Positions 1 to 10,344 are shown, counted from the stretch's first letter. The stretch: 64,000 nucleotides of DNA from Caryophanales bacterium (GCA_012840465.1 DULJ01000067.1:101957-165956), one strand, 5' to 3'. A program made the numbers and translations. The notes: generated by a model not told the origin, from the letters alone.

Positions 1-257
1 AACAATTTATTATCATTGATGAGGCGCAAAACCTTTCTAAGCATGAGGTAAAAACAATCTTAACGAGAGTAGGGGAAAGAAGTAAAATTGTCTTAATGGG
101 TGATCCGGAACAAATTGACCATCCATACCTTGATGAATACAACAATGGTTTAACCTATGTTGTTGAAAAATTCAAACAAGAAAAGATTAGCGGACATGTT
201 CGTTTTTTGAAAGGAGAACGATCATCTTTAGCACAATTGGCAGCTGACCTGTTATAA
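1..257 (+). CDS. ylaK: PhoH-family ATPase, C-terminal fragment (YlaK-like), truncated by window start
   Basis: Frame reads QFIIIDEAQNLSKHEVKTILTRVGERSKIVLMGDPEQID...LAADLL*; DEAQN and GDPEQID are PhoH motifs; followed by ylaN as in Bacillus. Confidence 0.85.
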   Translation, partial: QFIIIDEAQNLSKHEVKTILTRVGERSKIVLMGDPEQIDHPYLDEYNNGLTYVVEKFKQEKISGHVRFLKGERSSLAQLAADLL

Positions 258-442
258 GAAAAGCGGAAGCACCCGTTTAGCGAAGTTTACTAGTCGCTGG
301 GTCCCAGAGCTAGACAGCTATAAAAATCCCTCTTTTACCCGTATAATTATTATGCGGTGTCCATTGATATTCCTTGCATTTTTGCCTATAAAACGATAAG
401 ATTGAAAAATAGAAATGGACTTGTTTTTATTGGAGGGATTAC

Positions 443-727
443 ATGTCTAGAGAGGTTGCCTTAGATCATAAAGAAAAGGCATATGCCCTTCTTAAGGCTG
501 ATGCTGATAAAATATTGAAGCTTATTAAAGTGCAAATGGACAATTTAACAATGCCCCAATGCCCTTTATATGAGGAAGTTTTAGATACCCAAATGTTTGG
601 GTTGTCACGGGAAATAGATTTTGCTGTACGGCTTGGGTTAGTGAAAGATATAAATGGGAAAGCATTACTTGAGTCATTGGAAAGAGAGTTATCAGCCCTA
701 CATGAAGCATCTTTAAAAAATAAGTAA
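443..727 (+). CDS. ylaN: YlaN family protein
   Basis: 94 aa ORF with YlaN-like sequence; position before ftsW; RBS GGAGGG. Confidence 0.85.
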   Translation: MSREVALDHKEKAYALLKADADKILKLIKVQMDNLTMPQCPLYEEVLDTQMFGLSREIDFAVRLGLVKDINGKALLESLERELSALHEASLKNK

Positions 728-728
728 T

Positions 729-764
729 CGGGCTGTCTTAAACGGATAAGACAGTCTCTTTTCT
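729..764 (+). terminator. Rho-independent terminator after ylaN
   Basis: GGGCTGTCTTA...TAAGACAGTC then TCTTTTC. Confidence 0.6.
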
Positions 765-770
765 TTTAGG

Positions 771-1937
771 TTGGTGAGACAAAAGAGTATGGTAAAAAAA
801 ATGTTAAGATCCTATGACTATACACTTGTATTAGCGCCAATTATTTTGAGTTTATTCGGGCTTGTAATGATCTACAGTTCAAGTATGGTTGTGGCTGTTA
901 CCGAAAAATATGAAGGAACACCGGATTTGTTTTTCATGAAACAATTAAAATGGTTTATCATTGGGATATTTATGTACATAATCGCATTGGCTTTTCCATA
1001 CAAAGTGTATAAAAGGTTTTTAAAGCTCATTTTTTTCGGTGCACCCATAATACTTTTAGGTGTTTTGCTTTTTGGGACGACAACTAATAATGCGACAAGA
1101 GGGTTTCTGGGTATTCAACCGGCAGAGTTTATAAAACTTGGTGTTATTATTTATTTAGCTGGGGTTTTTTCAAATAAACAATCGTATATTGAAAGGTTCG
1201 TTCCGGCTTTTGGTCCACCGTTAACATTTATTATTATAATATTTTTACTAGTATACAAGCAGCCGGACCTTGGAACAGGTCTCTTAATATTAGCAACTTC
1301 AGGGATGATTATAATTTGTTCAGGTATTCGCCTTAAGCATCTTGGCCGCTTGATCCTTGTAGCTGTAGTAGGAGTAATGCTTTTATATCCATTTTTATCG
1401 GACGAGCAGTTGGGACGAATTGAAGCTGCATATAATCCTTTTCATGAAGATATAGCTGAGTCAAACGGTTACCAACTCATTAATTCCTATATCGCTATAG
1501 CAGCAGGCGGTGTTACAGGAGAAGGATTAGGCAAGAGCATCCAAAAATTCGGCTATCTTCCCGAGCCGCATACCGACTTTATTATGGCGGTTGTTTCGGA
1601 AGAACTTGGCATCTTTGGTGTTGGTTTTGTTTTATTCATGTTACTGCTTATTATTTGGAAGGGTTTTACTGTAGCGATGAAGGCGAATGACCCGTTCGGT
1701 AGTTTAATAGCAATTGGAATTTCGGGTATGATTGGTATTCAGTCTATCGTTAACTTAGGTGCTCTTACAGGGTTACTTCCGATTACAGGTGTTCCGTTGC
1801 CATTTGTAAGTTACGGTGGTTCATCCCTTGTCATATTAATGATATCAATGGGGATCTTGAATAATGTTGCGATGTATTCTAGATTAAAAGGTTCAGAAAA
1901 ACAGAAAAATGAAGACAAAAAGATTGCCTACCTCTAG
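771..1937 (+). CDS. ftsW: Cell-division lipid II flippase/glycosyltransferase FtsW (SEDS family)
   Basis: SEDS protein; motifs VYKQPDLGTGLLI, LPEPHTDFI, PLPFVSYGGSS; true start may be a few codons downstream. Confidence 0.93.
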   Translation: MVRQKSMVKKMLRSYDYTLVLAPIILSLFGLVMIYSSSMVVAVTEKYEGTPDLFFMKQLKWFIIGIFMYIIALAFPYKVYKRFLKLIFFGAPIILLGVLLFGTTTNNATRGFLGIQPAEFIKLGVIIYLAGVFSNKQSYIERFVPAFGPPLTFIIIIFLLVYKQPDLGTGLLILATSGMIIICSGIRLKHLGRLILVAVVGVMLLYPFLSDEQLGRIEAAYNPFHEDIAESNGYQLINSYIAIAAGGVTGEGLGKSIQKFGYLPEPHTDFIMAVVSEELGIFGVGFVLFMLLLIIWKGFTVAMKANDPFGSLIAIGISGMIGIQSIVNLGALTGLLPITGVPLPFVSYGGSSLVILMISMGILNNVAMYSRLKGSEKQKNEDKKIAYL

Positions 1938-1951
1938 GCAATCTTTTTGTC
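1914..1951. terminator. Bidirectional terminator overlapping 3' coding ends of ftsW and ctaA
   Basis: Perfect 17-bp inverted repeat GACAAAAAGATTGCCTA-CCTC-TAGGCAATCTTTTTGTC. Confidence 0.85.
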
Positions 1952-2872
1952 TTTGTTCATTTCATTTTTCTTGCTTCTTGATGAAAGAAGGACAAGATAG
2001 CTTAGAACACAGAATAAAACTGTTATGAAAGTAGCGTGTGCTAATGTAACAAATAGATTTACCCTTGTGTAAATGATTAACGCCCCTGATAAAGGCTGAA
2101 GGATTATAAGGACAATAGCGGAAATCGCACTCCAGAATAATACCCGTTTGGACCTGTAATGTTTAATAATATAAACCGACAGTATAATAACCCATGTGAA
2201 GAAAAGTAAGGCTGCAAAACGATGTCCCATTTGCACCCATTCAAATTCATTCGATGGTAAAGAGAAAATTGCGCTATTATCGCAGAATGGAAAATCCAAA
2301 CATGCCAAATGCGCCTTTTTATGACGAACGAGTGCGCCTGTGTAGACGACAACATAACAATAAATACTGATTGCATAAATTTGAGAACGTATTTTTTTAT
2401 TGATAATCAACGATTCTGCGTCAAATTTTTTATCCACTTCAAAAATGAGCAAAGTTAATAAAAAGACGGATGCAACCGAAACTAAAGAAACCCCAAAATG
2501 CAGAGCCATTATAAGTGGATCTTGTCCCCAGATAACAGCACCAGCTCCAAGTAGCGCTTGAACGATTAAGAAAAAGACCGACAAAAATGCTAGAAATTTC
2601 GTTTCTCTTATATGTCCTATCTTTCTCCAAGACCAGATTGCAAGCGACGTCACAAGAATGACCGATAATCCTGATACAAGCCTATGCGAAAGCTCAATGA
2701 GTAATTCACTATTTATTTCGCTCGGTAAAAATTGACCATGACAAAGCGGCCACGAACGTCCACAGCCCATCCCTGAACCAGTCTTTGTAACAAGGGCTCC
2801 GCCAATTAATACAAAAAGCATGACTATACTTGAAGCAACAGATAAAATTTTTAAACCTCGATTCAAGTCCAT
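1934..2872 (-). CDS. ctaA: Heme A synthase
   Basis: Multi-TM protein with CGRSWPLC motif and conserved His motifs (ELSHRLVSG, QMGHRFAAL); divergent from ctaB; start chosen at MDLNRG with RBS. Confidence 0.92.
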   Translation of the reverse strand: MDLNRGLKILSVASSIVMLFVLIGGALVTKTGSGMGCGRSWPLCHGQFLPSEINSELLIELSHRLVSGLSVILVTSLAIWSWRKIGHIRETKFLAFLSVFFLIVQALLGAGAVIWGQDPLIMALHFGVSLVSVASVFLLTLLIFEVDKKFDAESLIINKKIRSQIYAISIYCYVVVYTGALVRHKKAHLACLDFPFCDNSAIFSLPSNEFEWVQMGHRFAALLFFTWVIILSVYIIKHYRSKRVLFWSAISAIVLIILQPLSGALIIYTRVNLFVTLAHATFITVLFCVLSYLVLLSSRSKKNEMNKDKKIA

Positions 2873-3397
2873 TTCACCTTCTTTCTTATACTGATTTCCA
2901 ACAAAAATGATAATAATCAGTGCAAAAAAGTAATTATTCAATCCCTACTTTACGTTAAATATATCACACATACTTTGATGGAAACAGGATTTGTTTATGT
3001 CAAAAGTGTGAACACGATTATAAAAGTAACCGTATGAACATATATTTCTTAGCGAAAGCACTATTACAACTATATTAATATCACTTTTTAACTTTTGAAA
3101 TTAACTATAATAAAAAATATAATAATAGTAGTTTACCAAAAGGGATTACGTGGTACTATGATATATGTGATAATTTTGTTAAATATGTATCTTTGGAGGT
3201 GTAAATAGTAAATTCTAGTATAAATGTAAAAATAATTTCATTATTATTTAACAAATTCTTCATGATTTATGGTTTAATAAAGTTGAAGAATCAATTTCTA
3301 TGATATTTATCACATTAGCCATATTTTTTTATGAATGTCAAAGTAGGCTATTTTTGGTCGACGTAGCTTTAGACAACGGTAAAGGAGGGAATAGTCG

Positions 3398-4339
3398 ATG
3401 GACAACTCTAGAATTATAAATAACGCTCGGAATCCTATGTTTGAAGCTACTACTCATAGAGAGAGTGATATACAAACGACTTCATTATGGAATGACTTTC
3501 TATCACTTATTAAGATTGGAATTGTAAATTCAAATCTAATCACAGCCTTTACTGGGATTTGGCTTGCACTTTATTTTACTAACCAGACTTTTATTGAATC
3601 AATCGACAAAGTCTTACTTGGAATGTTTGGAAACGCATTGGTTATTGCCGGTGGATGTGTTTTAAACAATTATATTGATAGTGACATTGACCATATAATG
3701 GAAAGAACAAAAACGAGGCCAACTGTGACTGGAACTATAGGAAGAACGAAGGTTCTAATACTTGGTCTTTCCTTTTCAATAATTGGTTTACTGTTATTAT
3801 TAGCGGCTTCCATTCCAGCGGCGATTTATGGCTTTATTGGCTTATTTACGTATGTTGTATTATATAGTCTTTGGACGAAGCGACGCCATCCGATCAATAC
3901 AATTGTGGGAAGTATTTCTGGTGCAGCTCCTCCGTTAATTGGTTGGGCAGCAATTGATCCTAATCTTTCAATGGAAGCATGGATATTATTTCTTATTATG
4001 TTTATTTGGCAACCGCCACATTTTTATGCATTAGCAATGAAAAAATGTGAAGAATACCGGAAAGCGGGAGTTCCTATGCTTCCTGTTGTGCGCGGATTTG
4101 CTGAAACTAAAAAGCATATCATTGCATTTGTTGCTTGCTTAGTGCCATTACCATTTTTCTTAACATCATTGGGACCAGTCTTTTTAATTGTTTCTTTGCT
4201 ACTAGGCGTGGGCTGGCTAGTGATCGGGATTTATGGGTATTTCATGAAGGATGATTTAAAATGGGCGAAATGGATGTTCATTTATTCGCTGAATTATTTA
4301 ACCATTATTTTTGTTTTGATGGTTATTGTAACAATTTAA
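3398..4339 (+). CDS. ctaB: Protoheme IX farnesyltransferase (heme O synthase)
   Basis: UbiA family; NNYIDSDIDHIMERTKTRP motif; upstream of ctaC. Confidence 0.93.
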   Translation: MDNSRIINNARNPMFEATTHRESDIQTTSLWNDFLSLIKIGIVNSNLITAFTGIWLALYFTNQTFIESIDKVLLGMFGNALVIAGGCVLNNYIDSDIDHIMERTKTRPTVTGTIGRTKVLILGLSFSIIGLLLLLAASIPAAIYGFIGLFTYVVLYSLWTKRRHPINTIVGSISGAAPPLIGWAAIDPNLSMEAWILFLIMFIWQPPHFYALAMKKCEEYRKAGVPMLPVVRGFAETKKHIIAFVACLVPLPFFLTSLGPVFLIVSLLLGVGWLVIGIYGYFMKDDLKWAKWMFIYSLNYLTIIFVLMVIVTI

Positions 4340-4376
4340 TGGGGTGCTAGTGAGAAATATCTCACTAGCAGTTTTT
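4337..4376 (+). terminator. Terminator after ctaB
   Basis: GCTAGTGAGA-AATA-TCTCACTAGC followed by AGTTTTT. Confidence 0.75.
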
Positions 4377-4577
4377 CGACAAATTTTTTATATATTTTTA
4401 TTTACTTAATATAGCAAGTATCAAAAGTCTGCAAAATACAACAAAAAGAATACATACAATATTACGACAAGCTTCTTAGTCATAAGCAGGTTATAAAATA
4501 CCTATCAATTTGTTAATACTGTTGAAAGGTATTTAAAATAAATAGATTTTTTTAAAAGAAAGAGGGGTTAGGATGTA

Positions 4578-5621
4578 ATGAATCATGTAGGAAGGAAAGG
4601 CCGTTTGTTTGTGGTTGTTTCAATGCTTTTGCTAGTGTTAGCCGGCTGTAGTGGGAAACCATACTTGTCTGCTCTCACACCACAAGGGGAAAATGGTGAG
4701 ATGTTGTATGACTTAATGATGTTAACAACAATACTCATGACAATTGTTACTCTTGTAGTAGTTTTAATTTTTATTTATGTTTCAACGAAGTTTCGTAGAA
4801 CAAAACAGAAAGAAAATATGATTCCAAAACAAGTAGAAGGAAGTCACAAACTTGAGATTACTTGGACTGTTATTCCTATTATTCTTTTACTAATTATTGC
4901 TGTACCGACAGTATCAGCTACATTTAAATTGGATCCTAAACAAATTGACGTTCCAGAGGATGCAATCCATGTCAATGTAATGGGCAAGCTTTATTGGTGG
5001 GAATTTGAATATCCAGACGAGAACATTATTACTTCTCAAGATTTAGTAATCCCTGCTGGTGAAAGAGTTTATTTATCATTAATCGCCGGCGACGTTAAGC
5101 ATTCGTTCTGGGTACCAGCATTAGCAGGTAAAATTGATGTAAATACTGACAACGAAAATGAAATGTGGATTCATGCGTATAATGAGGGAGTTTACTACGG
5201 GAAATGTACAGAGCTTTGTGGTCCTTCACATGCGCTAATGGACTTCAAAGTTAAAGTATTATCAAAAGAGGATTACAACAAATGGTTAGCGGATATGCAA
5301 AAGCCGACTGAAGTGCCTGTAGATGCTACCGCAAAAGCTGGTCAAGAAGTTTTTACAAAGAGCTGTATTGGTTGTCATGCGGTAGATTCGAATGATCCAC
5401 GTCCTGCACCTGCAAGACTTGCGCCTAATCTATCCAACTTTGCAGATCGTGAACGCGTCGCTGGAATTAAAGAATTGACTCCTGAAAATGTTCACGCTTG
5501 GATTGCAGATCCTGAGGCGATCAAACCAGGAAATAAAATGAGCAATACTTATAAATTAAACCCGGATGAAATTGAAGCGGTAACGCAATACTTGCTTACG
5601 CTTACAAAAGAATCTAAATAG
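4578..5621 (+). CDS. ctaC: Cytochrome c oxidase (caa3) subunit II with fused cytochrome c domain
   Basis: Lipoprotein signal (LVLAGCSG), CuA motif CTELCGPSHALM, heme c motif CIGCH. Confidence 0.95.
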   Translation: MNHVGRKGRLFVVVSMLLLVLAGCSGKPYLSALTPQGENGEMLYDLMMLTTILMTIVTLVVVLIFIYVSTKFRRTKQKENMIPKQVEGSHKLEITWTVIPIILLLIIAVPTVSATFKLDPKQIDVPEDAIHVNVMGKLYWWEFEYPDENIITSQDLVIPAGERVYLSLIAGDVKHSFWVPALAGKIDVNTDNENEMWIHAYNEGVYYGKCTELCGPSHALMDFKVKVLSKEDYNKWLADMQKPTEVPVDATAKAGQEVFTKSCIGCHAVDSNDPRPAPARLAPNLSNFADRERVAGIKELTPENVHAWIADPEAIKPGNKMSNTYKLNPDEIEAVTQYLLTLTKESK

Positions 5622-5640
5622 GGTTAGGGAGGTTTAGATT

Positions 5641-7509
5641 GTGAGTACATTGGTACAAAAAAGGGGTGTCGGTGCAGTTATATGGGATTACTTAACGACA
5701 GTAGACCATAAAAAAATTGCTCACTTGTATCTTTTTGCAGGTTTACTACATTTTGTCATTGGTGGAATTGAAGCATTATTGATGCGTATTCAATTAATGT
5801 ATCCAGAAATGAACTTTTTAGTAGGTAATTCATTTAACGAAGCACTTACAGCTCATGGAACAACAATGTTATTCTTTGTTGCCATGCCAATTATCTTCGC
5901 CTTAGCGAATGCAGTTGTTCCGCTTCAAATTGGTGCCCGCGACGTAGCGTTTCCATTTTTGAATTCGCTTGGTTTTTGGCTGTATTTTTTTGGAGCTTTA
6001 TTTTTTAACTTTGGTTGGTTTTTAGGAGGTATGCCAGCAGCAGGTTGGACGAACTATGCATCGCTTGCGTTAGCTGACCCAACCCATGGTGTAGATTTTT
6101 ACTTAATCGGTTTGCAGATTTCTGGTTTCGGTACATTAATCTCAGCGATTAACTTTTTAGCAACAATTATTACGATGCGTACGGCTGGTATGACGTTTAT
6201 GCGTATGCCGATGTTCACATGGACAGTTTTTGTTTCATCATCATTAATTTTATTTGCGTTCCCACCGTTAACAGTAGGAATTTTCTTAATGACGTTTGAC
6301 CGTTTATTTGGAGCAAAATTCTTTGATATTGCCCTGGGTGGAAACACGATTCTTTGGGAGCATTTGTTCTGGATCTTTGGACATCCAGAGGTTTACATCT
6401 TAGTATTACCGGCTTTCGGAATTTTCTCGGATGTTATATCTACATTTTCAAGAAAAAGAATCTTTGGTTATACATCAATGGTATTTGCAACAGTGTTAAT
6501 TGGATTCCTCGGCTTCATGGTTTGGGCGCACCATATGTTTACAACAGGTATGGGTGCTGTAGCGAACTCAATTTTTGCTGTAGCAACAATGACAATTGGT
6601 GTACCTACTGGTATTAAAGTGTTTAACTGGCTCTTTACAATGTGGGGCGGTAATATTCGTTATACAGTACCAATGTTATATGGGGCGTGGTTTGTTCCAA
6701 CGTTCGTAATGGGTGGGGTAACAGGTGTAATGCTTGCGTCAGCTGCACAAGATTACATTTACCATGATACTTATTTCGTTGTTGCTCACTTCCACTATAT
6801 TATTGTTGGTGGTATCGTCTTGGGTTTATTTGCCGGTATCCATTTCTGGTGGCCGAAAATGTTTGGTAAAATGCTGAATGAAACTTTAGGTAAAATCACA
6901 TTCTGGGTATTTTATATTGGTTTCCATTTAACTTTCTTTATTCAGCATTTCTTAGGACTTTGGGGTATGCCACGCCGCGTATTCACATACTTGCCAAACC
7001 AAGGTTGGGATACAGCAAACTTTGTAAGTTCGATCGGTGCTTTTTTAATGGGCATTGGTGTTCTAACACTCGTTATAAACATGGTTATGTCATTCTTTAA
7101 TAAAGAAAAGCTTCCTAACGATCCATGGGGAGATGGACGCTCACTTGAATGGGCAATTGCTTCTCCGCCACCAGAATATAACTTTAAACAATTGCCGCTT
7201 GTACGTAGCTTAGACCCGGTTTTCTATGAGAAAATGAACGGAAATAAGGAACTGATTCCCGCCGAGCCACTTGGTGATATTCATATGCCAAATGGATCAA
7301 TTAATCCGTTTATCATTTCGGTAGGCTTGTTTATCGCAGGATTTGGATTTATGTACCATGATCTTGGAACTAACAAGCTAGCCTTAGCGGTTGGAATTAT
7401 TGGATTAGTGATTATGTTTGGAGCAATGTTTATTCGATCTGTTAAAGATGATCACGGTTACCATATCCATAAAGAAGACCTTGAACGTGAAGGAGGGGTA
7501 AATGCGTAA
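5641..7509 (+). CDS. ctaD: Cytochrome c oxidase subunit I
   Basis: 622 aa; HPEVYILVLPAFGIFS and WAHHMF motifs. Confidence 0.96.
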   Translation: MSTLVQKRGVGAVIWDYLTTVDHKKIAHLYLFAGLLHFVIGGIEALLMRIQLMYPEMNFLVGNSFNEALTAHGTTMLFFVAMPIIFALANAVVPLQIGARDVAFPFLNSLGFWLYFFGALFFNFGWFLGGMPAAGWTNYASLALADPTHGVDFYLIGLQISGFGTLISAINFLATIITMRTAGMTFMRMPMFTWTVFVSSSLILFAFPPLTVGIFLMTFDRLFGAKFFDIALGGNTILWEHLFWIFGHPEVYILVLPAFGIFSDVISTFSRKRIFGYTSMVFATVLIGFLGFMVWAHHMFTTGMGAVANSIFAVATMTIGVPTGIKVFNWLFTMWGGNIRYTVPMLYGAWFVPTFVMGGVTGVMLASAAQDYIYHDTYFVVAHFHYIIVGGIVLGLFAGIHFWWPKMFGKMLNETLGKITFWVFYIGFHLTFFIQHFLGLWGMPRRVFTYLPNQGWDTANFVSSIGAFLMGIGVLTLVINMVMSFFNKEKLPNDPWGDGRSLEWAIASPPPEYNFKQLPLVRSLDPVFYEKMNGNKELIPAEPLGDIHMPNGSINPFIISVGLFIAGFGFMYHDLGTNKLALAVGIIGLVIMFGAMFIRSVKDDHGYHIHKEDLEREGGVNA

Positions 7510-8129
7510 TGGCAGCGGAACAAGTTTTAACTAAAGAAAACTTCCCGGCGGAACCGGAAAAGGCGACGATGGAAGGAAGAAATAAATTTATTGGTTTTTG
7601 GTTGTTTCTTGGTGGAGAAACAGTCATGTTTGCATCGCTGTTTGGTACATTCCTTGCACTTCGGAATTCAACAATAAATGGACCGACATCACAAGAGCTT
7701 TTCTCAATACCACTAGTGTTTTTGGCAACAATGTTTTTATTATTTAGTAGTTTGACTAGTGTATATGCTATGTATCAAATGAAAAATAATAATTACAAAG
7801 GCATGTTAACTTGGATGTGGGTTACAGTTATCCTTGGTGCTTGTTTCCTTGGATTAGAAGTTTATGAATTTACGCATTATGTTCATGAAGGCCTAACCTA
7901 TACAACTAATGCTTTTGCATCAGCTTTCTTTACATTAACTGGTTTCCATGGTGCTCACGTTGCATTTGGTCTTTGCTGGATTATCACTCTGTTAGTTCGT
8001 AATGCAAGACGTCCTCTTAGTCTTTACACAGCACCAAAGTTTTATCTTGCTAGTTTATACTGGCACTTTATTGACGTTGTTTGGGTATTCATCTTTTCAG
8101 TCGTTTATTTAATGGGAAAGGTGGGCTAA
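7509..8129 (+). CDS. ctaE: Cytochrome c oxidase subunit III
   Basis: 206 aa; FFTLTGFHGAHV, YWHFIDVVW motifs; overlaps ctaD stop. Confidence 0.94.
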   Translation: MAAEQVLTKENFPAEPEKATMEGRNKFIGFWLFLGGETVMFASLFGTFLALRNSTINGPTSQELFSIPLVFLATMFLLFSSLTSVYAMYQMKNNNYKGMLTWMWVTVILGACFLGLEVYEFTHYVHEGLTYTTNAFASAFFTLTGFHGAHVAFGLCWIITLLVRNARRPLSLYTAPKFYLASLYWHFIDVVWVFIFSVVYLMGKVG

Positions 8130-8134
8130 GCTAA

Positions 8135-8467
8135 ATGGATATGAATTCGAATTCAACTCCTGATACAAAATGGGAACTTCGTAAGGCAGCCAATAAGGAA
8201 GAAATGAATCAACAATTCATCGTCTTTGCGTTAACAATATTGTTAACGATTCTTGCCTTCGCGGCTGTAGTCTTTACGGATACTGTTAGTATGTGGTTTG
8301 TAGCACCATTCATTTTTGTTTTAGCAGTTGTTCAAGTCATTTTTCAGTTGTTTTACTTTATGCATATGAAACATAAAGGACACGAAGCACCTATTCTGTT
8401 TATTTTCTCAGGTGTTCTTGTAGCGGCTGTTAGTATCCTAGCATTGATGACAGTTGTTTGGTGGTAA
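8135..8467 (+). CDS. ctaF: Cytochrome c oxidase subunit IV (CtaF)
   Basis: 110 aa, 3 TM; VIFQLFYFMHMKHKGH; operon position. Confidence 0.88.
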   Translation: MDMNSNSTPDTKWELRKAANKEEMNQQFIVFALTILLTILAFAAVVFTDTVSMWFVAPFIFVLAVVQVIFQLFYFMHMKHKGHEAPILFIFSGVLVAAVSILALMTVVWW

Positions 8468-8476
8468 AAATTAACA

Positions 8477-8514
8477 AAGCGGGACCTCAGCTTTTAAAGC
8501 AGGGTCCCTTTTGG
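8477..8514 (+). terminator. Terminator after ctaF
   Basis: AAAGCGGGACCTCAGCTTTTAAAGCAGGGTCCCTTTT hairpin. Confidence 0.5.
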
Positions 8515-8534
8515 AGTATAATGAGGTGAATATT

Positions 8535-9416
8535 GTGCTTGAAAATCTATCTATTTTTGGGTTTAGAGCTTTGTGGAGTCCTTTGTTTTTCCTTTGGTTA
8601 GCTGGTATTGCTGTTCTGTATTTTATGTTTGTTAAAAATCCTACAAATAAACAAAGAATATTGTTCATAACTTCACTTGTCTCGCTATATATTATAAAAG
8701 GAAGCCCTATTGATTTACTTGGACATTTAAATTTTAGTATTCACATGGTGCAAATGTCGGTTCTATATTTAATCCTACCGCCGTTATTTTTGCTTTCTAT
8801 TCCGAGTGGGTATTATCGTAAGTTATTGTCAATGAAGGCGTTTAGCCGTCCGTTCTTATTTTTAACAAAACCATTATTTGCCGTTCTTTTATTTAACGGT
8901 GTTTTCTCCATTTATCATTATCCGTTTATTTTTGATGGGATTAAAACAAATACAATCCTTCATGGAAGTGTAACTATTTTCATTTTTATTACAGCTATGA
9001 TTATGTGGTGGCCACTAGTATGTCCATTACCTGAATATCGAAAATTAAGCGGCCTGCAAAAGTTAGCCTATATTTTTGCCGATGGTATGCTGCTAACTCC
9101 AGCATGTGCATTAATCATCTTTTCAGGCGTACCAATATATGAAACATATACTAATCCTGCTGCTTGGGCTCAAGCCTTGGAATTATGTGTTCCGGCAAGT
9201 ATGCTTGCCAATATTGATATAAACAGTGTGCAAATGTTTTCCTGGCTGTCACCGTATGATGATCAACAGCTTGGTGGGGTAATTATGAAAATTATGCAAG
9301 AGATCTCTTATGGAACGACCCTTGGCTATGTATTCTATCAATGGGTACGCGAAGAAAAACAAAAAGAACAGCAGCAACAAACGGCTGTATTACCTTCTCC
9401 ACAACCATTAAAATAA
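8535..9416 (+). CDS. ctaG: Cytochrome c oxidase assembly factor CtaG
   Basis: CtaG-type polytopic protein; GTG start with AGGTG RBS; after ctaF. Confidence 0.88.
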   Translation: MLENLSIFGFRALWSPLFFLWLAGIAVLYFMFVKNPTNKQRILFITSLVSLYIIKGSPIDLLGHLNFSIHMVQMSVLYLILPPLFLLSIPSGYYRKLLSMKAFSRPFLFLTKPLFAVLLFNGVFSIYHYPFIFDGIKTNTILHGSVTIFIFITAMIMWWPLVCPLPEYRKLSGLQKLAYIFADGMLLTPACALIIFSGVPIYETYTNPAAWAQALELCVPASMLANIDINSVQMFSWLSPYDDQQLGGVIMKIMQEISYGTTLGYVFYQWVREEKQKEQQQQTAVLPSPQPLK

Positions 9417-9437
9417 AAGAAGACTGGTACAAAGGAG

Positions 9438-9947
9438 ATGTTGATTTTGGCTCAAATTTTTACAGACCGGTTACTCTTAATGGAGTGTCCGTTAGATTTG
9501 GCAAAATCAATCATTTTAAACCGTAAGCAATTGGAGGAACGGTCGCCTATTTTTATACCCTTGGATTGGCCGTCGATCCAGTTGAAAAGTATTTTTCCTT
9601 ATTATATCGAAATGCTTGAAAATTCACCTTTGACGAACGATCTGAAAATATGGTTGATCATTGATGCCTACGAAAAAAAGTTGATTGGTTCAATAAGACT
9701 TACATGTTCTTTAGATGATCCTAAAACCACCGATATTGGGTACGAAATCATTGCTTCCTCTCGTAATCAAGGGTTTGGTTATGAAGCTGTTCAGGCTGTT
9801 GTAGAGTGGTTATTGAAAAGTAAAAAGGGGACAAAAATAACGGCAGAATGCGACCAAACGAATACGGCCTCAATCAGAATCCTCGAGAAGCTTGGAATGC
9901 GCTGTATAGCGAAGGAAGCACCGTTTTTGAGATGGGAGTTACATTGA
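9438..9947 (+). CDS. GNAT (RimJ/RimL-type) N-acetyltransferase
   Basis: Acetyl-CoA binding region RNQGFGYEAVQAVVEWLL and C-terminal EKLGMRCIAKEAPF. Confidence 0.8.
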   Translation: MLILAQIFTDRLLLMECPLDLAKSIILNRKQLEERSPIFIPLDWPSIQLKSIFPYYIEMLENSPLTNDLKIWLIIDAYEKKLIGSIRLTCSLDDPKTTDIGYEIIASSRNQGFGYEAVQAVVEWLLKSKKGTKITAECDQTNTASIRILEKLGMRCIAKEAPFLRWELH

Positions 9948-9980
9948 ATATCATCAAAGGTAGTATCAATTAATGGGGGA

Positions 9981-10343
9981 ATGAAAATGATTAAGAAAGT
10001 GCTGGAAAGGGGAACTTTAAACATTTCAGAGGATGTTTTTGCGATTATATCATCCATCGTCATAGACGAAATGGAGGGAATCGCTAGCACTGTTTCCGAT
10101 TTTAAAGATGATTTTATCCGGGTTGTGAATAAAAAGGGAAACCAACGAGGAATTAGCATTAATCAAAGCGACGAAGAACTATTAATTGATGTAAAAGTTT
10201 CTGTCTACCTTGAAGAAAATATTTGTGATATATGCATTGAACTCCAAAAAAGAATTATTGATGAAATTAAAATAATGACTGGCATTGAGGTCAGCAGTGT
10301 AAACATAATGATTGATTCAATTCGGATGAAAGAAGAAAAATAA
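9981..10343 (+). CDS. Asp23/Gls24 family protein (putative)
   Basis: GTLNISEDVFAIISSIVIDEMEG...VKVSVYLEENICDICIELQKRI resembles Asp23/Gls24 fold proteins. Confidence 0.65.
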   Translation: MKMIKKVLERGTLNISEDVFAIISSIVIDEMEGIASTVSDFKDDFIRVVNKKGNQRGISINQSDEELLIDVKVSVYLEENICDICIELQKRIIDEIKIMTGIEVSSVNIMIDSIRMKEEK

Positions 10344-10344
10344 C

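Noticed and set aside
6099-6617. Short ORFs antisense or out of frame inside ctaD
   Set aside because: Shadow ORFs of a highly conserved oxidase subunit gene.
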